A stretch of DNA of 64,000 nt from Reichenbachiella sp. 5M10 (GCF_002742335.1 NZ_MDGR01000007.1:3538501-3602500); one strand, 5' to 3'; positions 25,122 to 35,720 are shown, counted from the first letter of the stretch. Notes: generated by a model from the sequence alone, not told the origin. Made by a program: numbers and translations.

Positions 25122-26649
25122 TTCATTAAAGAGTCAGCATATTGCCATTATAGGAGCTGGCGTGTCGGGTATTTCGGCAGCAAGAGTTTGGCAAAAATGC
25201 GGCTATTCAGTCACAATATATGAGGCCTCCGATCAGATCGGGGGCCAATGGAACATGACCTACCCAGGTGTCCGGTTGCAAAACACCGCCCCGCAATACC
25301 AGTTCTCCGATTTCCCCTGGCCATTTACTCCTGATCGTCACCCGACTGGGGAGCAAGTCTTGAAATACATGCATGCTGCGGTTGCAGCATATGGTATTGA
25401 AGTCAAGCTCAACCACAAAGTGACCCAAATGGTCAAGCAGGATATCGGTTGGCAATTGACTTTTGAAAACGGAATGCAAGGGGATTTTGCCTATGTCATG
25501 ATAGCGACAGGCCAATACCCTGGAGGAGACAAAAAGCATAAGCCTCGTTTTGAAAATATCGATTCATACCGAGGAGAGGTCGTCACCAACATCAATTCCA
25601 AAGAAGTCTTCAAGGACAAGCATGTGGCCGTCGTAGGATTTGGCAAGACAGCTCTGGATTTTGCGGCATGGAGCGGCGCAGTAGCCCAAAGCACGCAGCA
25701 CATCTTTAGGACACCAAGGTGGACCATCCCGGATCATTTATTAGGGATTGACTACACTCGGCCTTTTTTCTCTCGCTTTGGCAGTGACATGATGCCGTCT
25801 TGGTGCCATAGCTCCTTGATCCAAAACTTGCTGCACAAGAAACTGACCTTTGTGGTCAAGTCTTTTTGGGGCTTTATAGCTACGCTCTTTCAGTATCAGC
25901 ACCGAAAAGATGCAAAGTTAGGCACACTTGACCCAAGCGTATTGGACTTGGTTTTCCCTCCCAAATCACAGTTTGTTCCGGATTTGAGAAGTGCCTCGGC
26001 AGTAGCTCCGAATCACTACTATGAATACGTCGCACACCAGCGCATCATCCCTTACCGAGGGGAGGTTGCTTCATTTTTTGAACATGGACTCATCTTATCC
26101 GATGGTCAAAAAATAGAAGCTGACATGGTATGTATCTGTTGCGGCAATGAGGCACCTACCTACGGTTTCTTACCCGAAACGTACGCACAGTACCTCCGAG
26201 TACATGGAGGGCCGTCACTCTATCGCCATCAGATAGACCCTCGGATTCCTGATCTGGGATTTGCGGGGTACAATCACGGGTTTATGCACATCGCACTCTG
26301 TGAGATGGGTACGCTATGGCAAATAGCCGCACATCAAAAAGACCTCCAGTTGCCTTCAGAGACAGAAATGCTCGCCTCTGCTCAGCGCGTTTCCCAGTGG
26401 AAGATAGCGCACTCCTCCTATGAATCTACATTCAACATCGCTGTGAGCACGAGGTATCAGCAACATCTAGATATTCTGCTTCAAGACTTGGGCATCTCTC
26501 AATGGAGAAAGCTCCCCAATGTACCTGCCGAAATATTCGCGCGCTACGACCCTACCGACTACAAAGGAGTCGTAGAAGAGTATTTGGCAAAAAGTGCAAA
26601 GAGAAAAGCCAAAGGCCAAGTCAAACATGTCATGCCAGTCGATGCTTAG
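25111..26649 (+). CDS. Flavin-containing monooxygenase (FAD/NADPH)
   Basis: 512 residues. FAD-binding GAGVSG at 15-20 with the following acidic end of strand two (YEAS), GGQW at 44-47, an ATG-type IATGQY at 131-136 and NADPH-binding GFGKTA at 176-181. The YPGVRLQ stretch (51-57) is typical of class B flavoprotein monooxygenases that oxygenate N or S atoms or ketones. The Baeyer-Villiger fingerprint is not clear, so I prefer FMO-like. Start ATG at 25111 lies inside the preceding gene (11-base overlap). The C-terminal lysine-rich end (KSAKRKAKGQVKH) is soluble. Confidence 0.85.
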   Translation: MQNNSLKSQHIAIIGAGVSGISAARVWQKCGYSVTIYEASDQIGGQWNMTYPGVRLQNTAPQYQFSDFPWPFTPDRHPTGEQVLKYMHAAVAAYGIEVKLNHKVTQMVKQDIGWQLTFENGMQGDFAYVMIATGQYPGGDKKHKPRFENIDSYRGEVVTNINSKEVFKDKHVAVVGFGKTALDFAAWSGAVAQSTQHIFRTPRWTIPDHLLGIDYTRPFFSRFGSDMMPSWCHSSLIQNLLHKKLTFVVKSFWGFIATLFQYQHRKDAKLGTLDPSVLDLVFPPKSQFVPDLRSASAVAPNHYYEYVAHQRIIPYRGEVASFFEHGLILSDGQKIEADMVCICCGNEAPTYGFLPETYAQYLRVHGGPSLYRHQIDPRIPDLGFAGYNHGFMHIALCEMGTLWQIAAHQKDLQLPSETEMLASAQRVSQWKIAHSSYESTFNIAVSTRYQQHLDILLQDLGISQWRKLPNVPAEIFARYDPTDYKGVVEEYLAKSAKRKAKGQVKHVMPVDA

Positions 26650-26686
26650 TGTGTCGATAGTCTCTCTATCGTCCTCGCAGATAAGA

Positions 26687-26723
26687 AGCCATAGATAGCA
26701 CATACGCTCTGCTATCTATGGCT
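26687..26723. terminator. 14-bp perfect hairpin after the monooxygenase gene
   Basis: AGCCATAGATAGCA (26687-26700) pairs fully with TGCTATCTATGGCT (26710-26723) over a nine-base loop. A smaller hairpin, CGATAG-CTATCG, precedes it at 26655-26671. No T run follows, so termination is likely but not shown. Confidence 0.6.
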
Positions 26724-26825
26724 GATTCATCATCATTCCCTGTTAGAAGTGGGTCGAGACCTTATGTGGTACGCTTCCTAAGGCCATTTGAGTATTGAGA
26801 TCCTCCTCACCTCCCCTACCAAGAA

Positions 26826-26990
26826 ATGTGCACCGAGTCCAATAATCTACAATCCTGTATGGATAATATCCAAACGCACACAAAGAATATACAAATTGGT
26901 ATAGAGAAAGTACAAATTGGATTAAATAAATTGACTTTTCATATAGATAAAGTGCAAATTGACATAAATAAAATACAAATCAGTATATAG
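26826..26990 (+). CDS. Possible 54-codon heptad-repeat mini-ORF (or gene remnant)
   Basis: From ATG 26826 the frame runs 54 codons to TAG at 26988-26990, and most of it is the 21-bp repeat read as seven-residue units: KNIQIGI, EKVQIGL, DKVQIDI, NKIQISI. After the stop the same frame continues KLQFYVNKMQIM for two more units and stays open to a TAG at about 27090. The units place hydrophobic residues at spacing i, i+2 or i+3, i+7, as in a coiled coil. There is no clear ribosome site, which is normal here. It may be a short coiled-coil peptide, a truncated gene, or a repeat that codes by chance. Confidence 0.35.
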   Translation: MCTESNNLQSCMDNIQTHTKNIQIGIEKVQIGLNKLTFHIDKVQIDINKIQISI

Positions 26991-27036
26991 AAATTACAAT
27001 TCTATGTAAATAAAATGCAAATCATGACAAGACATG
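26848..27036 (+). repeat. Nine imperfect 21-bp tandem repeats
   Basis: Units begin at 26848, 26869, 26890, 26911, 26932, 26953, 26974, 26995 and 27016 and share a core near TACAAATTG followed by ATA and AATAAA. The best kept are units 3, 4, 6 and 7. The period stays at exactly 21 bases across 189 bases with no spacer, so this is not a CRISPR. The strict multiple of three, together with the heptad-like reading on the plus strand, suggests selection on a protein. Confidence 0.85.
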
Positions 27037-27132
27037 GGGTTCATGAAGAAGAGGTGGCGGGTAGCTATTTTTTTGCAGGTTCATTATACTAGAGTCATGC
27101 GGTTACTCGCATCGATAATACTAAACTAAATG

Positions 27133-27156
27133 AGCGCGCTTTTGCAACAGCGCGCT
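27133..27156. repeat. Two copies of the palindrome AGCGCGCT
   Basis: AGCGCGCT occurs at 27133-27140 and 27149-27156, separated by eight bases. Each copy is self-complementary, and the two can pair as an 8-bp hairpin. GC-rich in an AT-rich region, so it stands out; it could be a protein-binding site or a terminator-like element. Confidence 0.6.
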
Positions 27157-27206
27157 AGAAAGTAGCATAGTGTATAAAATAATCAACCTACCGTAAGTGA
27201 GATGTA

Positions 27207-27238
27207 ATTGATTATAGAAACTCATTACTTTAGATTTG
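27207..27238 (+). promoter_or_regulatory. Bacteroidota-type promoter just before the AT-rich gene
   Basis: ATTG (27207-27210), 20 bases, TAGATTTG (27231-27238), close to TTTG-N19/20-TAnnTTTG. Transcription would begin near 27245, almost at the ATG 27248, giving a leaderless or nearly leaderless message and arguing against the upstream TTG at 27236 as start. Confidence 0.5.
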
Positions 27239-27247
27239 AACAAAAAA

Positions 27248-28195
27248 ATGATACTAAATACACAACATTTCTCAGGAAGGATTGAAGAAATTAACCACAT
27301 TCTTTGGAAGAAAAAATTTGATATTTATGCATTCCAAAGAATGGCTTTCAAAAAATTTGAAAAAGAAAAAATTCAATGGCACTACACATCAACTTTTCTA
27401 AACTTCCCACTAGAAATAGAAAATTCATCTAATAACATTGGGATTTCAATATTTGCTACAGAGCTTCTTGACCTTTATTATGACTGTGTTGAAGGTAATA
27501 GAAGCTTGTCTTCTCAAAAAAGCAAAGAATTATTCGAGAAACGAAAAACCTTTATCCCTGATGATAACATCGAAACAATAGAGTTTTTTATTGACGCTTT
27601 TTTCACATCATTAGTTTACAACTATCAGACCTTTCTAGCCAATACTATGGCACAACACTATTTTGTTGGAATAAATGATGAGGTAAAAATTTTACTAAAC
27701 ATATTAAAGAGATATAAAAGTGTACTACTAGATAAAGCAAAGCAAATAGATGTCTTTTGGAGTATTAAGCTCAATAAAGAAATATCTGATCATATAATAG
27801 AAATGTTAATTGACTTTATTGAACAAAGGCTGAACTTACTAACCATATCAAGTGACCATACCCCTTTTGAAAGTAAAATAAATCATATAGAAAATGATAT
27901 TTTCAAAATTGAATGGAATGGATCTCAACAAGAACTTTGTGAGCTTATTTTAGAGTTAGAAAATAAAGAATGGATTTCAAACATAAAGAATGGAGACCGA
28001 AGAAAAGTAGCTAATTCAATAACAAATATTTTTGACTTAACTCAAACTAAAAAAAACACAAAGTCAGACCCGAGCAACTCATTTTATCAATTGTTAAAAG
28101 GAGAGCATGATAAGAATCAAAGAACCTTTCCTTTCCTAGAAAAAGAAACTTACGAAAAAAAATTCAACAAAATAGTAAACAGAAAAACAAGCTAA
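27248..28195 (+). CDS. AT-rich gene of unknown function with an RteC-like C-terminal part
   Basis: 315 residues from ATG 27248 (a TTG at 27236 would add four). No signal peptide or membrane helix. Mostly helical, rich in Lys, Glu, Asn and Ile, with base use visibly more AT-rich than all neighbours, a sign of recent transfer. The C-terminal third, KIEWNGSQQELCELILELEN followed by RKVANSITNIFDL and a closing FLEKETYEKKF, resembles the C-terminal region of RteC-type and related Bacteroidota mobile-element proteins, which pair a W-G-S-xx-EL-xx-LI segment with a small winged-helix-like region. This likeness is from memory and short. Accessory gene; could belong to a mobile element remnant or to a defence locus. 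Confidence 0.5.
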   Translation: MILNTQHFSGRIEEINHILWKKKFDIYAFQRMAFKKFEKEKIQWHYTSTFLNFPLEIENSSNNIGISIFATELLDLYYDCVEGNRSLSSQKSKELFEKRKTFIPDDNIETIEFFIDAFFTSLVYNYQTFLANTMAQHYFVGINDEVKILLNILKRYKSVLLDKAKQIDVFWSIKLNKEISDHIIEMLIDFIEQRLNLLTISSDHTPFESKINHIENDIFKIEWNGSQQELCELILELENKEWISNIKNGDRRKVANSITNIFDLTQTKKNTKSDPSNSFYQLLKGEHDKNQRTFPFLEKETYEKKFNKIVNRKTS

Positions 28196-28427
28196 AATCA
28201 TAAAGAGCTCAGAAAAGTTCAACACTGCGGGACGCTTTTGAAATGCTCAAACCTTGCTCACCAAAGTACTCTACACTACAAGCCTGCTAGATGGGAACAA
28301 TTGAGCCCTTGCTGGAGCATAAAAAATTGAATACAGGTTCGTGGTGATTTGGAGCTACAAAATCATATACCGTCTATCAGCAAATCAAATCATCGTATCT
28401 AGGGTCTTTCATACATCCAGAAGCCCT

Positions 28428-28473
28428 AAAAAAACTCAGCACCCCGATTACTTGAAGTAATCGGGGTGCTGAG
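28428..28473 (-). terminator. Strong Rho-independent terminator after nuoD
   Basis: Nineteen bases, 28435-28453, pair perfectly with 28455-28473, and the minus strand continues with seven T (28434-28428). The stem starts one base after the nuoD stop. It clearly closes the nuoABCD unit. Confidence 0.93.
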
Positions 28474-28474
28474 C

Positions 28475-29692
28475 CTACCTATCCACTTCACCCATGACGA
28501 TATCAATGGAGCCAATGATGGCGACCAAGTCAGCGATCATGTGTCCACGTGTGATATCTGCCAGTACGGAGAGATTGGAGAAGCTACAAGCTCTGGCCTT
28601 GCAGCGCACAGGGATGTCGGATCGACCGTCTGTACGGAAGAAAAAGCCCAGTTCTCCTTTTGGGTTTTCGGCACGGACGTAGAAGTCCTGCGCTTTGGGT
28701 CTGATCTTCTTGGGTACTGCTGCTCTCGGGTCAAAATCTTTGGTGCGCTTGTGTGCTTTGGTGAGCTGCTCTAGGCTCTGCTCGATGATCTTGACAGATT
28801 CTTTGACCTCCTGTACTCTGACGAAGGTTCGGTCCCAACAGTCTCCCACTTGTCCCATGGCTCCTGTACCTACGGGAATATCAAAGTCTAGCTCCGGATA
28901 GACCGAGTAGCCGTCGACACGACGCAAGTCGTACTTCAATCCCGAACCACGTAGTACGGGGCCTGTTGCCCCATAGCTAATGGCTAGGTTGCGAGGCAAT
29001 ACGCCGACGTTGGCTGTACGCTCTACGAATATCTTGTTGTTGATGAGGACATCATCCAATTCTTTGAGTTTGGGTTTCAGGTAACTGATGAACTCGATGC
29101 ATTTCTCCTCGAACCCTACAGGTAGATCGTAAAACAAGCCCCCTACCCAGATGTAGTTGTAGAGCATACGTGCTCCACTGATCCACTCCAGCATACGCAG
29201 GATGTGCTCCCGATCACGCATCACCCACAAGAAGGGGGTAAACGCTCCAATATCCAGTCCATAAGTACCTATCGCCACAAAATGCGATGCGATGCGATTG
29301 AGCTCCGCGACCAGTACACGGATGTACTCTACCCGCTTTGGGATGTCGTTTTCTATGCCGAGCATTCGCTCCGCTCCCATCACAAAGGCATGTTCTGAGT
29401 TCATCGCAGCGACATAGTCCATGCGGTCTACGAAGGGTAGCCCTTGGTTGAAAGGTACCGACTCAGTGTGCTTCTCAAAGCATCGGTGCAGGTAGCCCAT
29501 GTGCGGCACCACATCCACGACGATCTCTCCATCGGTGACGACCTCCAGTCGCAATACACCATGTGTAGAGGGGTGCTGTGGCCCGATGTTGATGATCATC
29601 TCCTCACGAGTCAGGTCTGCCTCGGTGTATTTGTTGGGAGCAGACTCGTTGAGGTTTTCTGGACGATATTTGTATTCTATGGCTTGGCTCAT
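28475..29692 (-). CDS. nuoD: NADH-quinone oxidoreductase subunit D (49 kDa)
   Basis: 405 residues. The 49-kDa subunit of complex I helps form the quinone site in the peripheral arm. Seen: INIGPQHPSTHGVLRL near 32-47 (quinone-site histidines), HRCFEKHTE near 70, ARMLYNYIWVGG near 172. The ATG overlaps the nuoC stop by four bases, which couples translation. It is the last gene of the unit: nuoE and later subunits do not follow. Confidence 0.96.
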   Translation of the reverse strand: MSQAIEYKYRPENLNESAPNKYTEADLTREEMIINIGPQHPSTHGVLRLEVVTDGEIVVDVVPHMGYLHRCFEKHTESVPFNQGLPFVDRMDYVAAMNSEHAFVMGAERMLGIENDIPKRVEYIRVLVAELNRIASHFVAIGTYGLDIGAFTPFLWVMRDREHILRMLEWISGARMLYNYIWVGGLFYDLPVGFEEKCIEFISYLKPKLKELDDVLINNKIFVERTANVGVLPRNLAISYGATGPVLRGSGLKYDLRRVDGYSVYPELDFDIPVGTGAMGQVGDCWDRTFVRVQEVKESVKIIEQSLEQLTKAHKRTKDFDPRAAVPKKIRPKAQDFYVRAENPKGELGFFFRTDGRSDIPVRCKARACSFSNLSVLADITRGHMIADLVAIIGSIDIVMGEVDR

Positions 29693-30192
29693 GATGGATC
29701 CTCCTCCTCTCTGATGGTTTTCATGCCGCGGTATTCTTCGGGCTCTACATAGTCTTTGCGCATGGGGTGTCCCTGCCAGTCTCCTGGCATCAGGATTCTC
29801 CTCAAGTCGGGGTGCCCGACGAATTGTACCCCGAATAGATCATAGGCCTCCCTTTCGTGCCAATCGGCTGTTTTCCAGAGCTCGGTCATTGAGTCTATTT
29901 CTGGTTTTTCTCTATCAAGGGTCACTTTGAGCATGAGGGATTGCTCCAGTGGGATCGAGTACAGGTTGTAGACGACCTCCATGGTATTGATCTCTGGCCC
30001 ATTGTCAATGGCTGTGAGGCAAGAGAGCATATCGAAATACGACTGGTCATTGTCACGGAGATAGAGACACACATCCTTGATGTAACCTGGCGCAATGAGC
30101 AGTGCCTTGGGCGTTGCATTTTCGTCCACACCGATCACGGCTGCTTCGCCGATACGATCCTGTACAAGGGTTTTGAATTCAGCTATTTCCAT
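29689..30192 (-). CDS. nuoC: NADH-quinone oxidoreductase subunit C (30 kDa)
   Basis: 167 residues, soluble, peripheral-arm subunit. The family signature appears as DWHEREAYDLFGVQFVGHPD (about 112-131) followed by RRILMPGDWQGHPMRKDY. NuoC and nuoD are separate here, not fused as in Escherichia coli. Its first base overlaps the last base of the nuoB stop. Confidence 0.95.
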   Translation of the reverse strand: MEIAEFKTLVQDRIGEAAVIGVDENATPKALLIAPGYIKDVCLYLRDNDQSYFDMLSCLTAIDNGPEINTMEVVYNLYSIPLEQSLMLKVTLDREKPEIDSMTELWKTADWHEREAYDLFGVQFVGHPDLRRILMPGDWQGHPMRKDYVEPEEYRGMKTIREEEDPS

Positions 30193-30713
30193 TAGTCTAG
30201 ATTTTCTACGATTTCGCGCAGGCCTTCTGGCTCTCTCAAGGTTTCATTTTCTATTTTCTCTCGGAGCTTCAATATCCCTCCGATCAGTGCCTCGGGTCTT
30301 GGAGGACATCCAGGCACGTAGACATCTACTGGGATGATTTTGTCGACTCCTTTGACGACATGGTAGCCATGCTCCCAGTAGGGACCTCCACAGTTGGAGC
30401 AAGAGCCCATCGAGATCACATAGCGTGGTTCGGCCATTTGCTCGTAGAGTCGTCTGACTCGGTCGGCCATCTTGTAGGTCACCGTACCTGCTACGATCAT
30501 CACATCGGACTGTCTAGGACTGGCACGTGGGATCACGCCGTAGCGATCCAAGTCATAGCCCGATGCATAGGCACCCATCATCTCGATCGCACAACAAGCC
30601 AAACCAAAGCCCATAGGCCAGATACTGGACAGTCGTGCCCAATTGGTGATATCTTCGAGGCTGCTGATGACTACCCCGCCGTTGTTGAATTTTTGATCGA
30701 GTAAACCTTTCAT
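30192..30713 (-). CDS. nuoB: NADH-quinone oxidoreductase subunit B (N2 cluster)
   Basis: 173 residues. It binds the terminal 4Fe-4S cluster N2 that reduces quinone: adjacent cysteines in [10 protein letters not shown] (near 40), then [11 protein letters not shown] (near 103) and [10 protein letters not shown] (near 134). Order nuoA-nuoB-nuoC-nuoD is the usual one. A 100-base spacer with short repeats parts it from nuoA. Confidence 0.96.
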   Translation of the reverse strand: MKGLLDQKFNNGGVVISSLEDITNWARLSSIWPMGFGLACCAIEMMGAYASGYDLDRYGVIPRASPRQSDVMIVAGTVTYKMADRVRRLYEQMAEPRYVISMGSCSNCGGPYWEHGYHVVKGVDKIIPVDVYVPGCPPRPEALIGGILKLREKIENETLREPEGLREIVENLD

Positions 30714-30720
30714 TTCTTTT

Positions 30721-30748
30721 TTAGATATTAGATGCTAGATGTTAGACT
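30721..30748. repeat. Four 7-bp tandem units TTAGATn in the nuoA-nuoB spacer
   Basis: TTAGATA, TTAGATG, CTAGATG, TTAGACT run head to tail. An inverse-like copy, CTAGTCTCTGGAGTCTAACA, sits about 35 bases further on (30784-30803). The rest of the spacer carries no gene. Function unknown. Confidence 0.65.
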
Positions 30749-30813
30749 TTGGGAATACTAGAATGTACATGTTCTGTCTCAATCTAGTCTCTGGAGTCTA
30801 ACACATATCCACT

Positions 30814-31287
30814 CTATTGGTATTTTGTATTCAATTGATCATAGAGGCTTTCTGGGACTTTGCTCTCTACGTCGGTGACTTTCACATCTGGCTTTTCCCA
30901 TTCGAGAAACCCCTTGCCCCAGACATAGGCTAGACCCAATGCTAAAATCAGTATAAATAGTGACATCTCGACGAATGCGAGCATTCCCCATTTGCCTTGC
31001 GTGAGGGCATTGAGTCCTTCGTCCCCAAAGACGATCGCCCAAGGAAACAAAAACAACAACTCTGTCTCAAACAACACAAACACCAGTGCAATCACATAGA
31101 ATCGGATGTTGAACTTGCCCCAAGCCGTGCCCGTCGGGTCCTCTCCACACTCGTAGGTGGTCAGTTTCTCCTCGTTGGGTCTGCGAGGTCTGAGTACCCA
31201 GCTCGTCACTAGTGACCCCATGATGGCCACAAAGCCCCCCACAGCGAACAATAGTATGATTTGGTAGTTAGTTAGTTCCATTGTCAT
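30814..31287 (-). CDS. nuoA: NADH-quinone oxidoreductase subunit A
   Basis: 157 residues with three membrane helices (about 8-30, 65-85, 93-120). NuoA marks: YECGEDPTGTAWGKFNIRFY near 45-64, then FVLFETELLFLFPWA near 71-85. It lies in the membrane arm next to the quinone site. The tail after the third helix is longer than usual, about 30 charged residues. It is the first gene of the unit; no consensus promoter is visible upstream. Confidence 0.95.
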   Translation of the reverse strand: MTMELTNYQIILLFAVGGFVAIMGSLVTSWVLRPRRPNEEKLTTYECGEDPTGTAWGKFNIRFYVIALVFVLFETELLFLFPWAIVFGDEGLNALTQGKWGMLAFVEMSLFILILALGLAYVWGKGFLEWEKPDVKVTDVESKVPESLYDQLNTKYQ

Positions 31288-31393
31288 TTGTATTTCGTGA
31301 AGTTAACGAAGACCTCTACGGCGAGTTGGTCTAAGCCCATATATTCCAGATCAATTGTCTCTGGACTACCCCTTCACTAAATTATACCATTTA

Positions 31394-31431
31394 TACAAAA
31401 AGAGGCTAACCCAAACCGAGCTAGCCTCTTT
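31394..31431 (-). terminator. Terminator of the isocitrate dehydrogenase gene
   Basis: AAAGAGGCTA (31398-31407) pairs with TAGCCTCTTT (31422-31431). The minus strand continues with T residues, so it ends icd transcription, which stops 17 bases earlier. Confidence 0.85.
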
Positions 31432-31447
31432 ATTTTATCTATGCTCC

Positions 31448-33688
<2,241 letters not shown>

Positions 33689-33926
33689 TTACTGAATAAA
33701 TAGTCTTGGTCAATCGAGGGAATGAGGATTCCAAAACGGGGTTTCGGCATTCGTCCACAAAGCCTTCTTTTGAGAGGGCGAATTTAGTAAATCTTAGCGT
33801 AATGGCTTATCGATTGAATGGATAAAGAAGTAATGCTTCCGAATAATGAATGATTTACAATCCAATCCTAATTTTCTTGCAAATACATCAAGACACTTTA
33901 TACCATAAAAAGACAGGGTACTGAGC

Positions 33927-34103
33927 TCATTGCTCATTTGCCTTGAGTGCTTCGATCTGTTGAATCAAGGCTTCCGCTTCGGCATACTTTGCATCGCTTT
34001 TCGTCCTGTCTTGAGAAGACAAAATATGCGCTTGTTTCATCAGCGCTTTGTACTGTGCGCTGAGCTGCTCCAACTCCGATTTTTTCTTAAATAGTCCAAA
34101 CAT
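33927..34103 (-). CDS. Small Lacal_2735-type protein
   Basis: 58 residues, MFGLFKKKSELEQLSAQYKA... with a helical, charged body (SSQDRTKSDAKYAEAEALIQ) and ending KANEQ. It matches the style of a small conserved family found in flavobacteria and relatives (Lacal_2735 family), here recognised by memory of its MFGLFKKKSE start. Role unknown. It lies 31 bases beyond the terminator of rocD, on the same strand, and may have its own promoter or be read through. It is too short for many gene callers. Confidence 0.75.
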   Translation of the reverse strand: MFGLFKKKSELEQLSAQYKALMKQAHILSSQDRTKSDAKYAEAEALIQQIEALKANEQ

Positions 34104-34133
34104 GTCCTTCGCTATATGGCCCTATCAGGCATG

Positions 34134-34155
34134 AAAAAGGCTGCATCTAGCAGCC
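34134..34155 (-). terminator. Terminator of rocD
   Basis: On the minus strand GGCTGC-TAGAT-GCAGCC is followed by five T, 12 bases after the rocD stop. Modest stem of six pairs. Confidence 0.75.
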
Positions 34156-34166
34156 CTTCTATTTTT

Positions 34167-35411
34167 TTATTTCTTTTCAAATTTCTGTATCGTATCGATG
34201 ATGATATCGCAACACTCATCCAATTGCGCTTCGGTCATTACCAACGGAGGTGCAAACCGAATGATATTGCCATGTGTCGGTTTGGCCAACAGACCATTGT
34301 CCTTGAGTGCGACACAGATATCCCAAGCGGTAGAGCTATCCTCCGCATCATTGATTACTATGGCGTTGAGTAATCCCTTTCCTCTCACCAGAGAGACCAA
34401 TTTACTCTCAACAATAAAATCGTTCAATCTCGATCTGAATTTCTTGCCAAGTCTCTCTGCATTAGCCGCCAATTTCTCTTCCTGTACAACATCCAATGCA
34501 GCCATGGCGACTTTCGATGCGATCGGGTTGCCCCCAAAAGTAGATCCATGCTGCCCTGGTTTGATCACTCCCATGATCTCGTCATTGGCCAACACCACAG
34601 ACACAGGGTATACTCCTCCAGAGATGGCTTTGCCAAGAATCAATACATCTGGCTTGACGTCTTCATGGTCACAAGCCAGCAAGCGGCCAGTCCGTGCGAT
34701 ACCTGTTTGCACTTCGTCCGCCACAAAAAGGACGTTGGCTTCTTTGCAGGCTTCACTAGCGGCTTGCAAAAAACCCTCATCTGGAACATACACCCCTGCT
34801 TCACCTTGAATCGGTTCCATCAACAGTCCCGCTACATTTTGATCTTTCAGCGCCTCTTGCAGCGCCTCCATATCGTTGTAAGGTATTTTGATAAATCCGG
34901 CTGTATATGGACCGAAATTCTTCTGCGCATCAGGGTCGTTGGAAAACGAAATGATGGTAGTCGTACGTCCATGAAAATTATTTTCACACACGATGATTTT
35001 GGCTTCATTCTCTGGAATACCTTTCACCTCGTACGCCCACTTACGCGTCAGCTTGATGGCCGTTTCGACTGCCTCAGCTCCGGTATTCATTGGGAGTACT
35101 TTATCAAAACCGAAATAATCTGTGATGTATTTTTCGTATTCTCCTAGAGTATCATTGTAGAATGCGCGAGATGTCAAAGTCAGTTTCTGTGCCTGCTCGG
35201 TAAGTGCTCCTACGATTTTTGGATGACAGTGGCCTTGATTGACAGCAGAGTATGCAGACAGAAAGTCATAGTACTTTTTCCCTTCTACATCCCAAACATA
35301 AACTCCTTCACCTTTGGACAACACCACAGGAAGTGGGTGGTAGTTGTGCGCACCGTATTTATCCTCCAAGGCAATCGCCTGCTCACTAGTCATTTCATTT
35401 ACCATTGTCAT
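34167..35411 (-). CDS. rocD: Ornithine aminotransferase
   Basis: 414 residues, class III PLP-dependent transaminase that converts ornithine and 2-oxoglutarate to glutamate semialdehyde and glutamate. Start region [20 protein letters not shown] is characteristic of ornithine (not acetylornithine) aminotransferase; PLP lysine is in [15 protein letters not shown] (about 258-265), with [15 protein letters not shown] near 227-241 and [10 protein letters not shown] near 287. The first ATG lies six codons before this and either may be used. Upstream 5' region has an isolated TAATTTTG on the minus strand near 35530, a possible -7 box. Confidence 0.95.
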   Translation of the reverse strand: MTMVNEMTSEQAIALEDKYGAHNYHPLPVVLSKGEGVYVWDVEGKKYYDFLSAYSAVNQGHCHPKIVGALTEQAQKLTLTSRAFYNDTLGEYEKYITDYFGFDKVLPMNTGAEAVETAIKLTRKWAYEVKGIPENEAKIIVCENNFHGRTTTIISFSNDPDAQKNFGPYTAGFIKIPYNDMEALQEALKDQNVAGLLMEPIQGEAGVYVPDEGFLQAASEACKEANVLFVADEVQTGIARTGRLLACDHEDVKPDVLILGKAISGGVYPVSVVLANDEIMGVIKPGQHGSTFGGNPIASKVAMAALDVVQEEKLAANAERLGKKFRSRLNDFIVESKLVSLVRGKGLLNAIVINDAEDSSTAWDICVALKDNGLLAKPTHGNIIRFAPPLVMTEAQLDECCDIIIDTIQKFEKK

Positions 35412-35564
35412 TTGTATTTAACCCGAGTTGGGCCCCAAGAATTGTTAATTATTTGTCTTTGCCCTATTTCCTACTACATAGAGATCAGAATAAAAAAGAG
35501 TTCCCATGCAGAACTCCACTAGATTTGTTCAAAATTACAAAAGGAAATCTAAATCTCATCCCCT

Positions 35565-35720
35565 TTGTCAGACAAAGAAAAAAGCAAACAACCTGGTCCC
35601 CTCAGTGCCAAAGACTACTACTACAACGAAGCTGGTCTCATGGTCTTTACTGCTCAGTACCACCTCAAGAGAGGTTACTGTTGCAAAAATGGCTGCAAGC
35701 ACTGCCCGTATGGGAAGTAA
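35565..35720 (+). CDS. DUF5522-type small cysteine-rich protein, TTG start
   Basis: 51 residues from TTG at 35565: MSDKEKSKQPGPLSAKDYYY, then NEAGLMVFTAQYHLKRGYCC, then KNGCKHCPYGK. The YYYNEAGLMVFT and YHLKRGYCCKNGCKHCPY parts fit the DUF5522 family, whose clustered cysteines suggest metal binding. I recognise the family from memory. There is no ATG in frame upstream (a TAA lies seven codons before), so TTG, or less likely a later codon, must be used. It was not in the longer-frame list and would be missed by many callers. Nearest neighbour on the same strand is an exported unknown 235 bases on. Confidence 0.75.
   Translation: MSDKEKSKQPGPLSAKDYYYNEAGLMVFTAQYHLKRGYCCKNGCKHCPYGK

Noticed and set aside
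26848-27036. CRISPR array
   Set aside because: The 21-bp units are contiguous with no spacers and differ at many places; no cas genes are near.
28196-28427. A short transposase-like or peptide frame between the AT-rich gene and the nuoD terminator
   Set aside because: Only stretches under 40 codons without a usable start; nothing recognisable, and no terminal inverted repeats.
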